NCBI GenBank assembly: GCA_046729855.1
Contig: JBKPHM010000010.1
Coordinates: 24,677 to 88,676, forward strand
From: DATHSY01 sp046729855
Lineage (GTDB): Bacteria > Actinomycetota > UBA4738 > HRBIN12
Reading direction: 5' to 3'
DNA: 64,000 nucleotides
Shown here in pieces: positions 41,166 through 50,523 of this stretch. Positions within the stretch are counted from its first letter, which is position 1. Every line of letters starts with the position of its first letter. The translations under genes were made by a program, and so were the position numbers. Below the pieces are notes generated by a model that was given only the letters and a program-made list of their open reading frames with translations, made no database searches and was not told where the DNA came from.

Positions 41166-42260
41166 CTACGCAAGCCGGACGGGCTCGAACCCGCTCCGGA
41201 CCAGGGTCTCGGCGGCCGCGCGCGCCGCCGACGCGACGACGGTGAGATGGACGGTGCCGCGCCCACCCTCAGGGGAGTGCACGATCTGCAGGTCCTCGAT
41301 GTTGACGCCCGCCGTTCCGAGGGACGCCGTTAAGTCGGCCAGGGCCCCAGGGCGGTCGGGCACCAGCACCTGCAGGACGGCAACGCCCGTCTTCACCTGC
41401 GGCTTGGCCGACAGGCTCAGCCGGGCGCGCTTGGCGTCTGCGAACGTTCGCTCGACGTCGGCACTGTCCGCGGCGGCGACCATATCGCGGAGCGCGCGCA
41501 GCCGTCGCGTGTACAGGTCGATCGCCTCTCCGATCGCGCCCCGGTTCGCTATTAGAATCTCGCTCCACAGCTGCGGACTCGACGCCGCGAGGCGCGTTAG
41601 GTCGCGGAACCCGCCCGCCGCCAGCAGCAGGATGTCGGGCTCGCCGGCCTCTTCGGTCGCCGCGAGAGCCATCAGCGCGGTCGACGCGACCTGCGGCAGA
41701 TGGCTCACGATCGCCACCAGACGGTCGTGGCGATCCGCGTCCATCACGACCGGCCTCGCGCCCACGAGCGTCACCCAATCGGTCAGTCGATCGACGGCGT
41801 CGGCGTCGGTGTTCGGTCCGGGCGTCAACACCCACACGGCACCGTCCACGACGGCCGGGGAGGCCCATTCGGGACCGGAGCGCTCGGAGCCGCCCATGGG
41901 GTGGCCTCCGACGAACCTCGACGACACCTCGATCCCCGCCGATCGCTCGACCTCAAGGAGCACGCGAGACTTGATGCTCGCCGCATCCGTGACGATCGCG
42001 CTCGCGCTGGCCTCGAGGGCCGCCGCGACGGCGACGGCCGTCGCGGGGACCGGTGTCGCGACGACGACCAGGGTGGCCTCCGCGACGCAGTCGGCGAGCG
42101 AGGAACTGGCGGCCATCGTCGGGGCGCGCCCCACGGCCCGCTCGAGGACCATCGGATCGGTGTCGAAGGCGCTCACCATGCACCCGGCGCGGACGGCGGC
42201 CATCGCGATCGACGTCCCGATGAGCCCGGTCCCGACGACGGCGACGCGCTCAGAGGTCAT
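41166..42260 (-). CDS. tyrA: Prephenate dehydrogenase with ACT domain
   Basis: 364-residue NAD(P)-dependent enzyme of tyrosine synthesis. Seen: Rossmann motif VVGTGLIGTSIA at residues 8-19, the active-site region VGGHPMGGSERSG, and a C-terminal ACT domain (about 285-360, VLQVLVPDRPGALADLTA) for feedback control by tyrosine or phenylalanine. The start overlaps the aroH stop by 11 bp. aroH-tyrA-aroA form an aromatic amino acid unit. Confidence 0.94.
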   Translation of the reverse strand: MTSERVAVVGTGLIGTSIAMAAVRAGCMVSAFDTDPMVLERAVGRAPTMAASSSLADCVAEATLVVVATPVPATAVAVAAALEASASAIVTDAASIKSRVLLEVERSAGIEVSSRFVGGHPMGGSERSGPEWASPAVVDGAVWVLTPGPNTDADAVDRLTDWVTLVGARPVVMDADRHDRLVAIVSHLPQVASTALMALAATEEAGEPDILLLAAGGFRDLTRLAASSPQLWSEILIANRGAIGEAIDLYTRRLRALRDMVAAADSADVERTFADAKRARLSLSAKPQVKTGVAVLQVLVPDRPGALADLTASLGTAGVNIEDLQIVHSPEGGRGTVHLTVVASAARAAAETLVRSGFEPVRLA

Positions 42261-42615
42261 CGCGCAGCGATTCGGCGCCGTCGAGGTAGACGTGAGCGAC
42301 CTCGGACTGCGCGTGCGGCGTGTGGAATTGAATCAGGACGCGGACGACCCGGTCCATGGCACCCGCGACCGGGATCTCCTGCGCGCACAGCAGCGGCACC
42401 TTCCCCAGGCCGATCCGGCGCGCGGCCTCGGCCGGGAACGCGGAGCGGAGGTCAGGGGTGGCCGTGAAGAAGACGCTCACGATGTCCTGGGCCGCGACGG
42501 CGTTCCTCTCGAGCATCTCCGAGACCAGGCGCTCGGTCGCGTCCAGCACGGCGCCGGCGGAATCCTCCGCCACGCAGATCGCCCCCCTGGCCGCTCGAAC
42601 GGTGAGATCCCCCAT
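42250..42615 (-). CDS. aroH: Chorismate mutase, AroH class
   Basis: 121-residue trimeric pseudo-barrel chorismate mutase of the Bacillus AroH type, converting chorismate to prephenate. Seen: VRAARGAICV with the early active-site Arg, ERLVSEMLERN, VSVFFTATPDLRSAFPA, CAQEIPVAGAMDRVVRVLI with the active-site Glu and Arg. ATG start. It feeds the adjacent TyrA. Confidence 0.94.
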   Translation of the reverse strand: MGDLTVRAARGAICVAEDSAGAVLDATERLVSEMLERNAVAAQDIVSVFFTATPDLRSAFPAEAARRIGLGKVPLLCAQEIPVAGAMDRVVRVLIQFHTPHAQSEVAHVYLDGAESLRDDL

Positions 42616-42665
42616 GCGTGCGCTCCCGCGCGGTGCACAGGCTACCCTCCCCGTCGGCGCGGGGA

Positions 42666-43385
42666 TCAGAGGCCGGCCGCGCGGTACAGCGCCCGGACCT
42701 CCTCGCTCGAGAGCTCCCGAACCGCCCCAGGGGCCAGCCGCCCGAGCCGGACCGGGCCGAACCGCAGCCGCACGAGGCGGCTGACCGGCAGCCCCACGGC
42801 CGCGAGCATCCGCCGCACCTCCCGCTTGCGCCCTTCCGTGACGGCGAGCCGCACCGCACCGCGACCGCCCGCCCGCATAACGGTCGCGGCCGAGACCGCC
42901 TTGGCCGGGCCGTCCTCGAGATCGACCCCCCTGCGCAGCCGAGCGATCTGTCGGCCGCCCGGGATTCCGTCGACCTCGGCGAGGTACTCGCGCTCGACGC
43001 CGTGGCGCGGGTGCAACAGGCGATTCGCGAGGTCGCCGTCGTTCGTGAGCAGCAACAGGCCCTCGGTGTCGCGATCGAGCCTGCCGACCGCGAAGACGCG
43101 CGGCCCCTCGGGCAGATAGGCCCGCAGGTCCGCTGCCGCGTGGGCGTCCCGCATCGTGGTGGTCACGCCCGCGGGTTTGTGGAACGCGTAGTAGCGGAGC
43201 GCGGGGGCGAGCGCGACGCGACCTCCGTCGACGGCGACGACATCCGCCGACGGGTCGATCCTGTCGCCGATCGTCGCAACGCGTCCGTTCACCGTCACGC
43301 GTCCGCTCCGGATCAGGTCTTCCGATGCCCGGCGGGAGGCGATCCCGGCCCGCGCCAGCGCGCGCTGGAGCCGCTCCTCCGCCAT
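42666..43385 (-). CDS. rluB: 23S rRNA pseudouridine synthase (RluB/RsuA family)
   Basis: 239-residue enzyme isomerising uridine in rRNA. Seen: N-terminal S4 RNA-binding domain (residues 1-60, ERLQRALARAGIASRRASE), the catalytic-Asp motif GRLDRDTEGLLLLTNDG, and the C-terminal EGRKREVRRML motif. It follows scpB by 7 bp in a typical scpA-scpB-rluB operon. Confidence 0.93.
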   Translation of the reverse strand: MAEERLQRALARAGIASRRASEDLIRSGRVTVNGRVATIGDRIDPSADVVAVDGGRVALAPALRYYAFHKPAGVTTTMRDAHAAADLRAYLPEGPRVFAVGRLDRDTEGLLLLTNDGDLANRLLHPRHGVEREYLAEVDGIPGGRQIARLRRGVDLEDGPAKAVSAATVMRAGGRGAVRLAVTEGRKREVRRMLAAVGLPVSRLVRLRFGPVRLGRLAPGAVRELSSEEVRALYRAAGL

Positions 43386-43392
43386 CCGGCGG

Positions 43393-43968
43393 CTATCCCC
43401 GCTCGGCGTCCTGGTCGGTCTCGGTGGCGCCGAGGAGCGGGGCGAGGGCTGGGAGCGCAGACAGCGAGGGCAGGCCGAGGCGTTCCAGGAACTCGGGGGT
43501 GGTTCCGTACAGCATCGGCCGGCCGGGTCCGTCCTCGCGTCCGACTTCCGCCACGAGCCCCCGGTCGGCCAGCGCGCGCAGGACGCCTTCGGAGTTGACC
43601 CCGCGGATCGCGGCGACCTGGTGACGGGTCACCGGCTGCTTGTAGGCGACGATCGAGAGCGTCTCGAGGGCGGCCTTGGTCAGTCGCGTGTGGCGCGAGG
43701 CGAGCACGTACTGCTCGACGACGGGTGCGACGTCCGGGTCGGTCGTGAGCCGCCACCCGCCGGCCACGTTCCGAAGCACGATGCCCGCGCGCCGCTCCCG
43801 GTATGACGACGCCAGGTCCTCGCAGAGCGCATCGACCTCACGGCGGTCGATCTGGAGCGCCTGCGCGAGCGCCGCGGCCGACACCGGCTCGTCGGACACG
43901 AACAGGAGCGCCTCGAGGGCCTGACGGACGTCGGGCGACACCCTCAACCCTGAACCTCCCCCTGCCAC
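43393..43968 (-). CDS. scpB: Condensin accessory protein ScpB
   Basis: 191-residue tandem winged-helix protein that dimerises and binds ScpA in the SMC chromosome-condensation complex. Seen: EALLFVSDEPVSAAALAQAL in the first winged helix and TKAALETLSIVAYKQPVTRHQ in the second. The GTG at 43968 lies inside scpA; a GTG at 43941, 2 bases after the scpA stop, is an equally good start and would shorten the protein by 9 residues. Confidence 0.93.
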   Translation of the reverse strand: MAGGGSGLRVSPDVRQALEALLFVSDEPVSAAALAQALQIDRREVDALCEDLASSYRERRAGIVLRNVAGGWRLTTDPDVAPVVEQYVLASRHTRLTKAALETLSIVAYKQPVTRHQVAAIRGVNSEGVLRALADRGLVAEVGREDGPGRPMLYGTTPEFLERLGLPSLSALPALAPLLGATETDQDAERG

Positions 43969-44699
43969 TCCACCTGGATCTCGCCGAAGGTCTCGGCCTG
44001 TGAGAGGTCAACCTTCCCTTCACGGTACAGTTCCAGCAGCGCCAGGAACCTGACGACGACATGGATCCGAGCTTCACAGTCGGCCACGAGGTCGCGGAAC
44101 CGAGCCCGGCCTGCGCGGCCCAAGTGGGACGTCACGGCCGCCAGGGCGTCCTCCATCGAGTACCGGATCGGGGTGACGTGGTACAGGTCGAGCGCGGGCG
44201 GCGGCCGCAGCAGCGACGCGGCCACTCGCGCGAGGTCCTCGCCCGTGACGCCCGCCAGCACGTCCGGGTACAGGTGCGCGAACTCCGGCGCCGGGCCGGC
44301 GTCCCGCGCGTGGTGGAGCGCCTCGGTCTCGATCCGCCCGGCGAGCTCGTCCGAGACCTGTCTGAAGGCCGCCAGCTCCAGGCTGCGGGCGTACGCCAGA
44401 TCCGGCGAGACGCCGAGGAGGTCATCCTCGTCCACGACGTCGTGGCGCGGCATCAGCCGCCCGACCTTGAGCTCGAGCAAGACTGCGCAGACCGCGAGGA
44501 ACCAGGTGGCTTCGTCCAGCGTCCATCCGTCCGCTCCCCTGGCGTACCGTAGGTACGCGTCCGTGATCGTCGCGACCGGCACGTCGCACACGTCGATCTT
44601 CTGAGCGAGGAGCAGGTCCGCGAGGATGCGGAACGGGCCGGAGAAGACCGGTAGGTCGACCGCGAAACCAGTGGCGGTGTCGGCGCGCTCGTCGCTCAC
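43944..44699 (-). CDS. scpA: Condensin kleisin subunit ScpA
   Basis: 251-residue kleisin bridging SMC heads. Seen: N-terminal FSGPFRILADLLLAQKIDVCDVPVATI in two parts, an acidic middle (HDVVDEDDLLG), and the C-terminal winged helix with VVRFLALLELYREGKVDLSQ. GTG start at 44699 gives the expected N-terminus; a longer open frame upstream overlaps the next genes and is not real. Confidence 0.94.
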   Translation of the reverse strand: MSDERADTATGFAVDLPVFSGPFRILADLLLAQKIDVCDVPVATITDAYLRYARGADGWTLDEATWFLAVCAVLLELKVGRLMPRHDVVDEDDLLGVSPDLAYARSLELAAFRQVSDELAGRIETEALHHARDAGPAPEFAHLYPDVLAGVTGEDLARVAASLLRPPPALDLYHVTPIRYSMEDALAAVTSHLGRAGRARFRDLVADCEARIHVVVRFLALLELYREGKVDLSQAETFGEIQVEWQGEVQG

Positions 44700-44785
44700 G
44701 TGATGGATCCGTTGTGGGGTGGGTGACGGGCGCGATGATATCGCGCCGTCCGTCGCGCTCCGGGAGGCCGAGGGAGCGAACCGCG

Positions 44786-45433
44786 TCAGCAGCCGATGGG
44801 ACCGACGATCACCCTCATCAGCGCGTCGGTCAGAGCCTGGACGATGCCCAGAGCGTACGCACCGAGCAGGAAGTAGATAAGGATGATGAACAGGATCAGG
44901 TACTGCTCGAGGTTTCGGTAGACCTCCCGCGCCCCCGGCGGCATCACGAGGGCGAGCATCCGAGCCCCGTCGAGACCCGGTATCGGCATCACGTGGAAGA
45001 TCGCGAGCGAGAGGTTCGTGAGCACGAACACGTGGAGCAGGCGACAGGGTTCGAACCCGGCCTGAGCGACGCCGAGCCGCAGGCCGAAGGCAGCCACGAG
45101 GGCGAGAACGAGGTTCGCGATCGGCCCGGCGACGGAGACGAGGATCACGTCCCGCGGATGCCTGCGGAGGGCCGATGGGTCGAGTGGTAGGGGCTTGGCG
45201 TACCCGAACGGCACGACCTGGAGCCCCGCAGCCCACAGGATCAGGATCAGCGCGGGCAGGATCACGGTGCCGAACGGATCGATCCACACGCGTGGGCGTA
45301 GCGACAGCCACCCCCATCGCCCGGGGTTCGGATCGCCGAGCCGGTCCGCCGTCCGCGCGCGCGCGTACTCGCGCGCGAGCATGCCGATCACGAGCGAGAC
45401 GCCGACGTACAGCGCGGCCGTGACGTTGCTCAC
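44786..45433 (-). CDS. Site-2-protease-like membrane protein lacking HExxH
   Basis: 215-residue polytopic protein of the M50B family. Seen: the segment that normally reads HExxHA is here AREYARA (about residues 20-26), with both metal-binding His replaced by Arg; the Glu is kept. The rest is well preserved: RLGDPNPGRWGW, RVWIDPFGTVILP, SVAGPIANLVLA and the second metal motif MPIPGLDGAR with its Asp. About five hydrophobic spans. It is probably a proteolytically dead relative acting as a scaffold or inhibitor. GTG start; same operon direction as deoA and scpA. Confidence 0.85.
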   Translation of the reverse strand: MSNVTAALYVGVSLVIGMLAREYARARTADRLGDPNPGRWGWLSLRPRVWIDPFGTVILPALILILWAAGLQVVPFGYAKPLPLDPSALRRHPRDVILVSVAGPIANLVLALVAAFGLRLGVAQAGFEPCRLLHVFVLTNLSLAIFHVMPIPGLDGARMLALVMPPGAREVYRNLEQYLILFIILIYFLLGAYALGIVQALTDALMRVIVGPIGC

Positions 45434-45451
45434 CCGGACCCCCTTCGTGCG

Positions 45452-46819
45452 CTATCCGCCCAACCAGGCGTGGACGAGCGCCACCGGCTCGACTGGCTCC
45501 TCGCCGATCTCGATCGACGTACCCACCGCGTTCGCGCCCGCGTCCGCGGCGTCCTCGTCGCGGGCATGGACCATGCCGAGCTCCTGCCCGCGTTCGACGC
45601 GATCGCCGATCTTGGGCCGGAACACGATACCGACGGCAAGGTCGATGGGGTCGTCCTTGCGCATCCGCCCCGCTCCGAGAGCGGCGCTCGCTCGTCCGAT
45701 CGCCTCTGCGTCGATCCGCGCGAGGAACCCGTCGCGGTCGGACGCGATCGGCCGGACCACTGGCGCCGCCGGCAGGACCGACCATGGGTCGTCCGCGACG
45801 TGGGCGTCGCCGCCCTGGGCCTGGACCATCCTGCGGAACGTCTCGAGCGCGCTGCCGTCGTCGAGCGCCGCCGCCGCTCGTCCCCGTCCCTCCTCCGTCG
45901 CGATGCCCTCGAGCCGGGACAGTGCCTCGGCGGCGAACAGCTCGCAGGCGTCGCGCAGCCGTCCCGCGTGCCGGCCCGAGAGCACCTCCACGGTCTCGGC
46001 CACATCGAGCGCGTTGCCCACGGCCTCTCCAAGGGGCTGCGACATGTCGGTGACGGCGGCGCGGCACGGGCGGCCCCAGCTGGCCGCCAGGCGGACGCAC
46101 GCCTGCGCGAGCGCCTCCGCGTCCTCGGTCGTCTTCATGAACGCGCCGCTTCCCGCCTTCACGTCGAGCAGGACGAGGTCGCTCCCCACCGCCAGCTTCT
46201 TCGACATCACGCTCGCGGCGATCAGCGGGATCGACGGGACGGTCGCGGTGGCGTCACGCAGCGCGTAGAGCGCGCCGTCGGCCGGCACGATGTCGGCGGT
46301 CTGCGCGGCCACGGCGCACCCGACCTCCTCGACCTGGCGCTCGAAGACCTCGACCGCGAGATCGGTCCGCAGGCCCGGGATGGCCTCCAGCTTGTCCAGC
46401 GTGCCGCCGGTGTGCCCGAGCCCGCGTCCGGATAGCTTCGCCACCGCGAGCCCCAGCGATGCGGCCAGCGGAGCGAACACCAGGGTCACGCCGTCGGCCA
46501 CGCCGCCGGTCGAATGCTTGTCGACCCTCGGTCGGGAGACGCCATCGAGCGCGATCGTGCGTCCGGAGTCGACCATCGCCCGGGTGAGGGCCACCGTCTC
46601 GTTCGGGTCGAGGCCGTTGATGAAGGCCGCCATCAGGAACGCCGCGGCCAGGTAGTCCGGGATCTCGCCCCTCGCGTAGCCCTGTACAAACGCGTTCAGC
46701 TCGTCCTCACGCAGAGGCTTGCCGTCGCGCTTGGCCGCGACGACGTCTCGCGGGTCCGAGAGGGTCAACCTGAACCTCGACCGTACGTCGAGGGGTTTTT
46801 CCCCAGCCGCCCGCGACAT
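45452..46819 (-). CDS. deoA: Thymidine / pyrimidine-nucleoside phosphorylase
   Basis: 455-residue salvage enzyme splitting thymidine (and perhaps uridine) with phosphate. Seen: the signature region SGRGLGHTGGTLDKLEAIPG, DKHSTGGVADGVTL for phosphate binding, and KKLAVGSDLVLLDVKAGSGAFM in adjoining parts. The ATG at 46819 shares bases with the deoB stop (TGATG). With DeoB it channels the pentose phosphate into central metabolism. Confidence 0.94.
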   Translation of the reverse strand: MSRAAGEKPLDVRSRFRLTLSDPRDVVAAKRDGKPLREDELNAFVQGYARGEIPDYLAAAFLMAAFINGLDPNETVALTRAMVDSGRTIALDGVSRPRVDKHSTGGVADGVTLVFAPLAASLGLAVAKLSGRGLGHTGGTLDKLEAIPGLRTDLAVEVFERQVEEVGCAVAAQTADIVPADGALYALRDATATVPSIPLIAASVMSKKLAVGSDLVLLDVKAGSGAFMKTTEDAEALAQACVRLAASWGRPCRAAVTDMSQPLGEAVGNALDVAETVEVLSGRHAGRLRDACELFAAEALSRLEGIATEEGRGRAAAALDDGSALETFRRMVQAQGGDAHVADDPWSVLPAAPVVRPIASDRDGFLARIDAEAIGRASAALGAGRMRKDDPIDLAVGIVFRPKIGDRVERGQELGMVHARDEDAADAGANAVGTSIEIGEEPVEPVALVHAWLGG

Positions 46820-47997
46820 CACGCCTCGAGGTCGGTGGCGAAGCTCTCGCCAGCGAGGCCGCCGGACGGGACGCCCAAGAGCTCGGCCACCGTCGCCCCG
46901 AGGTCGGCGAAGCATGGCCGGGTGCCGATCTCGCGGCCACCGTCGGCCAGGCCGGCCACCAGCAGTGGCGTCCGCTCCCGCGAGTGGTCCGTCGACGGCG
47001 TCGTCGGATCGCACCCGTGGTCCCCCGTAAGGAACAGGACGCCGCCGCCGAGCGCGGCGATGAGCTGGGGGAGCCTCGCGTCGAGCGCCTCGATCGCCTT
47101 GGCGTACCCGACCGGGTCGTTGCGGTGGCCGTACTTGCTGTCGAAGTCGACCAGGTTCGTGAACACGAGCGCCGGGCCGGGACGGGAGAGGTGCGCGAGG
47201 GTCAGGTCCACGCCATGCTCGTTCGAATCGGAGTACTGGGCCTCGGTCATCCCACGGCCCGCGAAGATGTCCTGGATCTTGCCGATCGCGAACACCGACA
47301 CGCCGGCGTCCCGGCACCGGTCGAGCAGCGTGGGCCCCGGTGGCGGGACGGAGAAGTCGCGTCGCTCGGGACGCCGCACGAACGCACCCGGCCGGCCCGT
47401 GAACGGACGCGCGATGACGCGACCGACGCTGTGCGGACCGGAAAGCAGCCCCCGGGCGATCCGGCACCACTCGTACAGCGTCTCGAGCGGGACCACGTCG
47501 GTGTGCGTCGCGATCTGGAAGACCGAATCGCCGCTCGTGTAGACGATCGGTCGCCCGGTGCGCAGGTGCTCCTCGCCGAGCTCGGCGATGATCTCGGTCC
47601 CCGACGCCGGCACGTTGCCGAGCGCCTTCCGCCCGATCCGTTCCTCGAACGGGCGCATGATCTCGTCGGGGAAGCCGTGGGGGTAGAGCGGGAACGGCCG
47701 GTCGAGCACGATCCCGGCCATCTCCCAGTGTCCCGTCGTCGTGTCCTTGCCGGCCGATCGCTCGGTGAGCCGGCCGTGCGCCGTGCCCGGGCCGGCGGTG
47801 GGCTCGACTCCGGCGATCGTGGTGAGGTTCCCCAGCCCGAGCGACCCGAGGTTTGGCGCGTCGATCCCGCCGACCGCGCGGGAGCAGTTCCCGATCGTGT
47901 CCGAGCCCTCGTCGCCGTAGGCCGCCGCGTCGGGTGCGTCGCCAACCCCGAACGAGTCGCACACGAGGATGACGACCCGCGGGACGCGGGCGGCCAC
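46819..47997 (-). CDS. deoB: Phosphopentomutase
   Basis: 392-residue alkaline-phosphatase-fold mutase interconverting (deoxy)ribose 1- and 5-phosphates. Seen: VILVCDSFGVGDAPDA with the metal and phospho-acceptor region, GSDTIGN, GKDTTTGHWE and DHGCDPTTPSTDHSRE. GTG start directly abuts the stop of the DksA-like gene. The operon dksA-type, deoB, deoA is continuous. Confidence 0.95.
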   Translation of the reverse strand: MAARVPRVVILVCDSFGVGDAPDAAAYGDEGSDTIGNCSRAVGGIDAPNLGSLGLGNLTTIAGVEPTAGPGTAHGRLTERSAGKDTTTGHWEMAGIVLDRPFPLYPHGFPDEIMRPFEERIGRKALGNVPASGTEIIAELGEEHLRTGRPIVYTSGDSVFQIATHTDVVPLETLYEWCRIARGLLSGPHSVGRVIARPFTGRPGAFVRRPERRDFSVPPPGPTLLDRCRDAGVSVFAIGKIQDIFAGRGMTEAQYSDSNEHGVDLTLAHLSRPGPALVFTNLVDFDSKYGHRNDPVGYAKAIEALDARLPQLIAALGGGVLFLTGDHGCDPTTPSTDHSRERTPLLVAGLADGGREIGTRPCFADLGATVAELLGVPSGGLAGESFATDLEA

Positions 47998-48354
47998 TCA
48001 GCGACCCTCCCCGGCCCGCTTGCAGTCGATGCACAGGATCGCCCACGGGAGCGCCTCGAGCCGCTCGATCGAGATCGGATTCCCGCAGCGTTCGCAGACG
48101 CCGTACGTGCCGAGCTCCATCTTGTTGAGCGCGCGGTCGACCTCTCGCAGGTTGCCGCGGAGGGCCTTCATCACCGACAGCAGCCGCGCCCGCTCGGCCG
48201 TGCTGTGGGCGCTGTCGGCGAAGCCGCGCTCGACGTCGATCGCGGCGTCGTCGGAGTCGGGATCGCCGCCCTGTTCGACGATCTCCTTGCGGAGGTTCTC
48301 GCGCTGCTCCCCGAGGGCGGCGCGCAGCTGCGTCAGCTTCGCCTCGTCGATCAC
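47998..48354 (-). CDS. DksA/TraR-type zinc-finger protein
   Basis: 118-residue protein with an N-terminal helical coiled-coil hairpin (residues 1-75) and a C-terminal four-Cys zinc finger CERCGNP...CIDCKRAG. DksA/TraR proteins insert into the RNA polymerase secondary channel with their coiled coil. The tip residues that define true DksA (DxxDxA) are seen as DSDDAAID, so a polymerase role is possible. The GTG start at 48354 overlaps the xerD stop. Confidence 0.88.
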   Translation of the reverse strand: MIDEAKLTQLRAALGEQRENLRKEIVEQGGDPDSDDAAIDVERGFADSAHSTAERARLLSVMKALRGNLREVDRALNKMELGTYGVCERCGNPISIERLEALPWAILCIDCKRAGEGR

Positions 48355-49322
48355 GCGTTCTCCTTCCTCGTCGCGCCGGTCGCGCGGCGCGCCCGGGGGT
48401 GCGCCGAGAAGTAGACCTCGCGGAGGTGGTCCTCCGTGACAAGCGTATAGACCTGGGTGGTCGCCACGCTCGCGTGCCCCAGCAGCTCCTGGACGACGCG
48501 GACGTCCGCCCCTCCCTCGAGCAGGTGCGTGGCGAACGAATGCCTGAGCGTGTGCGGTGTGATCCGCTTGTCGATGCCGGCGACGCCGGCGTACCGGCGG
48601 ATGATCGCCCAGCACGCCTGTCGCGACAGCCGTCCACCGCGCCGGTTCAGGAACAGCGCGCCGCGCGAGCGCGCGGTCGCGAGCGCCGGACGCGTCGTCG
48701 TGAGGTACGCGGCGATCGCCTCGCGCGCGTACCGACCGAGAGGGACATCGCGTTCCTTCCCTCCCTTGCCGAGCACCCGCACGCTCCCGCGCTCAAGGTC
48801 GACGTCGTCCACGTCCATACCGACCAGCTCCGACACGCGGACGCCGGCGCCGTACAGCGTCTCGAGCACCGCACGGTCCCGGATGCCGTCGGGCGTCGTG
48901 GATCGCGGCGCGGCCACCAACCTCGCGACGTCGTCGACCGTGATCGGCCGCGGCAGTCCTCGCTGGGTCTTGGGTCGGACGACGGCGGCCGTCGGATCGC
49001 GATCGGTCACGCGCTCGCGCATCAGAAACCGATGGAAGGCTCGGACGGACGACAGCGCCCGCACGATCGACGCGGGCCGGTACGCACGGCCGTCGCCATG
49101 ACGCGCCGACGAGAGACGGGCGACGAACGTCGTCACGTCGTCCTCGGACGCGGAGCTCGCGTCGTCGACGTGCCGGCGCGTGAGGTGCGCGCCGTATCGG
49201 AGCAGGTCGCGCCGGTACGCCTGCACCGTGTTGTCCGACAGACCACGTTCGACGATGAGATGGTCGACGAAGCGGTCGATCTGCGACCGAACGGCGGGCG
49301 GCACGCGCGGCTCCCGGGCCAT
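48351..49322 (-). CDS. xerD: Site-specific tyrosine recombinase XerD
   Basis: 323-residue recombinase that resolves chromosome dimers at dif with XerC. Seen: N-terminal SAM-like domain (FVDHLIVERGLSDNTVQAYRRDL in two parts) and the catalytic residues Arg in GAGVRVSELVGM, Lys in LGKGGKER, His-x-x-Arg in HTLRHSFATH, His in LLGHASV and Tyr in TTQVYT. Position between nudix/ald and the dksA-type gene matches Rv1701, so this is the chromosomal XerD, not a phage integrase. Confidence 0.93.
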   Translation of the reverse strand: MAREPRVPPAVRSQIDRFVDHLIVERGLSDNTVQAYRRDLLRYGAHLTRRHVDDASSASEDDVTTFVARLSSARHGDGRAYRPASIVRALSSVRAFHRFLMRERVTDRDPTAAVVRPKTQRGLPRPITVDDVARLVAAPRSTTPDGIRDRAVLETLYGAGVRVSELVGMDVDDVDLERGSVRVLGKGGKERDVPLGRYAREAIAAYLTTTRPALATARSRGALFLNRRGGRLSRQACWAIIRRYAGVAGIDKRITPHTLRHSFATHLLEGGADVRVVQELLGHASVATTQVYTLVTEDHLREVYFSAHPRARRATGATRKENA

Positions 49323-49335
49323 CCGCGAACGTCCG

Positions 49336-50463
49336 TCAGCGAGGGAAGGCGTCGATCAGCTCGCCGACCGGCACGTGGTCGAGCCCGTGCGCGTCGGCGA
49401 CGCCCTCGTTCGTCACGCGGCCGCCGTACACGTTCACGCCGCGCGCGAGCGCTGGATCGTGTCGCATTGCATCGTCGAGGCCCTGGCTCGCGATCGCCAG
49501 CGCGTACGGGAGCGTCACGTTGGTCAGTGCGTAGGTCGATGTCCGCGGGACGGCGCCAGGCATGTTGCCGACGCAGTAGTGGACGACGTCATGCACCCTG
49601 TAGACGGGATCCGAGTGCGTCGTCATCCGCGCCGTCTCGACGCTGCCACCCTGATCGATCGAGATGTCGACGATCACCGAGCCCGGAAGCATCGCGCGGA
49701 CCATCTCCTCCGTCACGAGGTGGGGTGCCCTCGCACCGGGGACGAGTACCGCGCCGATCACGACGTCGGCCTCCACGACGAGCTCCTCGATCGCGAGGCC
49801 GCTGCTCATCACCGTCTGGATCCGGCCGCGCATGATCTGATCGATGTGGCGCAGTCGATCGAGGTTCTTGTCCAGCACGACGACGCTCGACTCCATCCCC
49901 GCGGCGATCCACGCGGCGTTGAGGCCTGCCATCCCGGCACCGAGCACCACGACCTGCGCCGGCGCGACCCCGGCGGCCCCGCCCATCAATACGCCGCGCC
50001 CCCCGTGCGGGCGCTCGAGGTAGGTGGCGGCGACGTGGGGCGCCATCCGGCCGGCGATCTCGCTCATCGGGGCGAGCAGGGGCAGCCTGCCGTCATCCAG
50101 CTGGACCGTCTCGTACGCGACCGACGTGACGCGGCGCTCCATCAGGAACCGAGTGAGTTCGCCATCGGCGGCCAGATGCAGGTACGTGAACAGGACCTGG
50201 CCCTCGCGGAACCGCTCATACTCCTGCGGCTGCGGCTCCTTGACCTTCACGATCATGTCGGCGGCGCCGAAGACGGCGTCTGCATCGGACACGATCTTCG
50301 CGCCGACGGCCTCGAACGCCTCGTCCTCGAGTGCCGAACCTGCGCCCGCGCCCGCCTCGACGACGACGTCGTGCCCGGCCCGCGTGAGCTCTCGGACACC
50401 CTCCGGGGTCGCCGCGACGCGATACTCGTTGTCCTTGACCTCTCTCGGGATCCCGACGATCAC
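49336..50463 (-). CDS. ald: Alanine dehydrogenase
   Basis: 375-residue NAD-dependent enzyme interconverting L-alanine and pyruvate plus ammonia. Seen: GIPREVKDNEYRVAATP at the N-terminus, the Rossmann motif VVLGAGMAGLNAA at about 170-182, and DISIDQGGSVET. GTG start with GGGAGG upstream; a TACGCT box near 50499 could be its -10. M. tuberculosis does not have ald here, so this is a local insertion in the conserved order. Confidence 0.94.
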   Translation of the reverse strand: MIVGIPREVKDNEYRVAATPEGVRELTRAGHDVVVEAGAGAGSALEDEAFEAVGAKIVSDADAVFGAADMIVKVKEPQPQEYERFREGQVLFTYLHLAADGELTRFLMERRVTSVAYETVQLDDGRLPLLAPMSEIAGRMAPHVAATYLERPHGGRGVLMGGAAGVAPAQVVVLGAGMAGLNAAWIAAGMESSVVVLDKNLDRLRHIDQIMRGRIQTVMSSGLAIEELVVEADVVIGAVLVPGARAPHLVTEEMVRAMLPGSVIVDISIDQGGSVETARMTTHSDPVYRVHDVVHYCVGNMPGAVPRTSTYALTNVTLPYALAIASQGLDDAMRHDPALARGVNVYGGRVTNEGVADAHGLDHVPVGELIDAFPR

Positions 50464-50523
50464 GGACGGACCTCCCTGGCCAGGATGCGCGACAAGCGTA
50501 CTCGACGCCTCGCGCTGGTCGGG

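Noticed and set aside
45452..48637. Continuous 1061-codon minus frame that would fuse deoA to upstream sequence
   Set aside because: deoB, the DksA-type gene and xerD occupy other frames with clear motifs; the deoA start is the ATG at 46819.
48351..49322. Phage or island integrase
   Set aside because: Neighbour order and full XerD motifs place it as the chromosomal dif recombinase; no att-like repeats seen.
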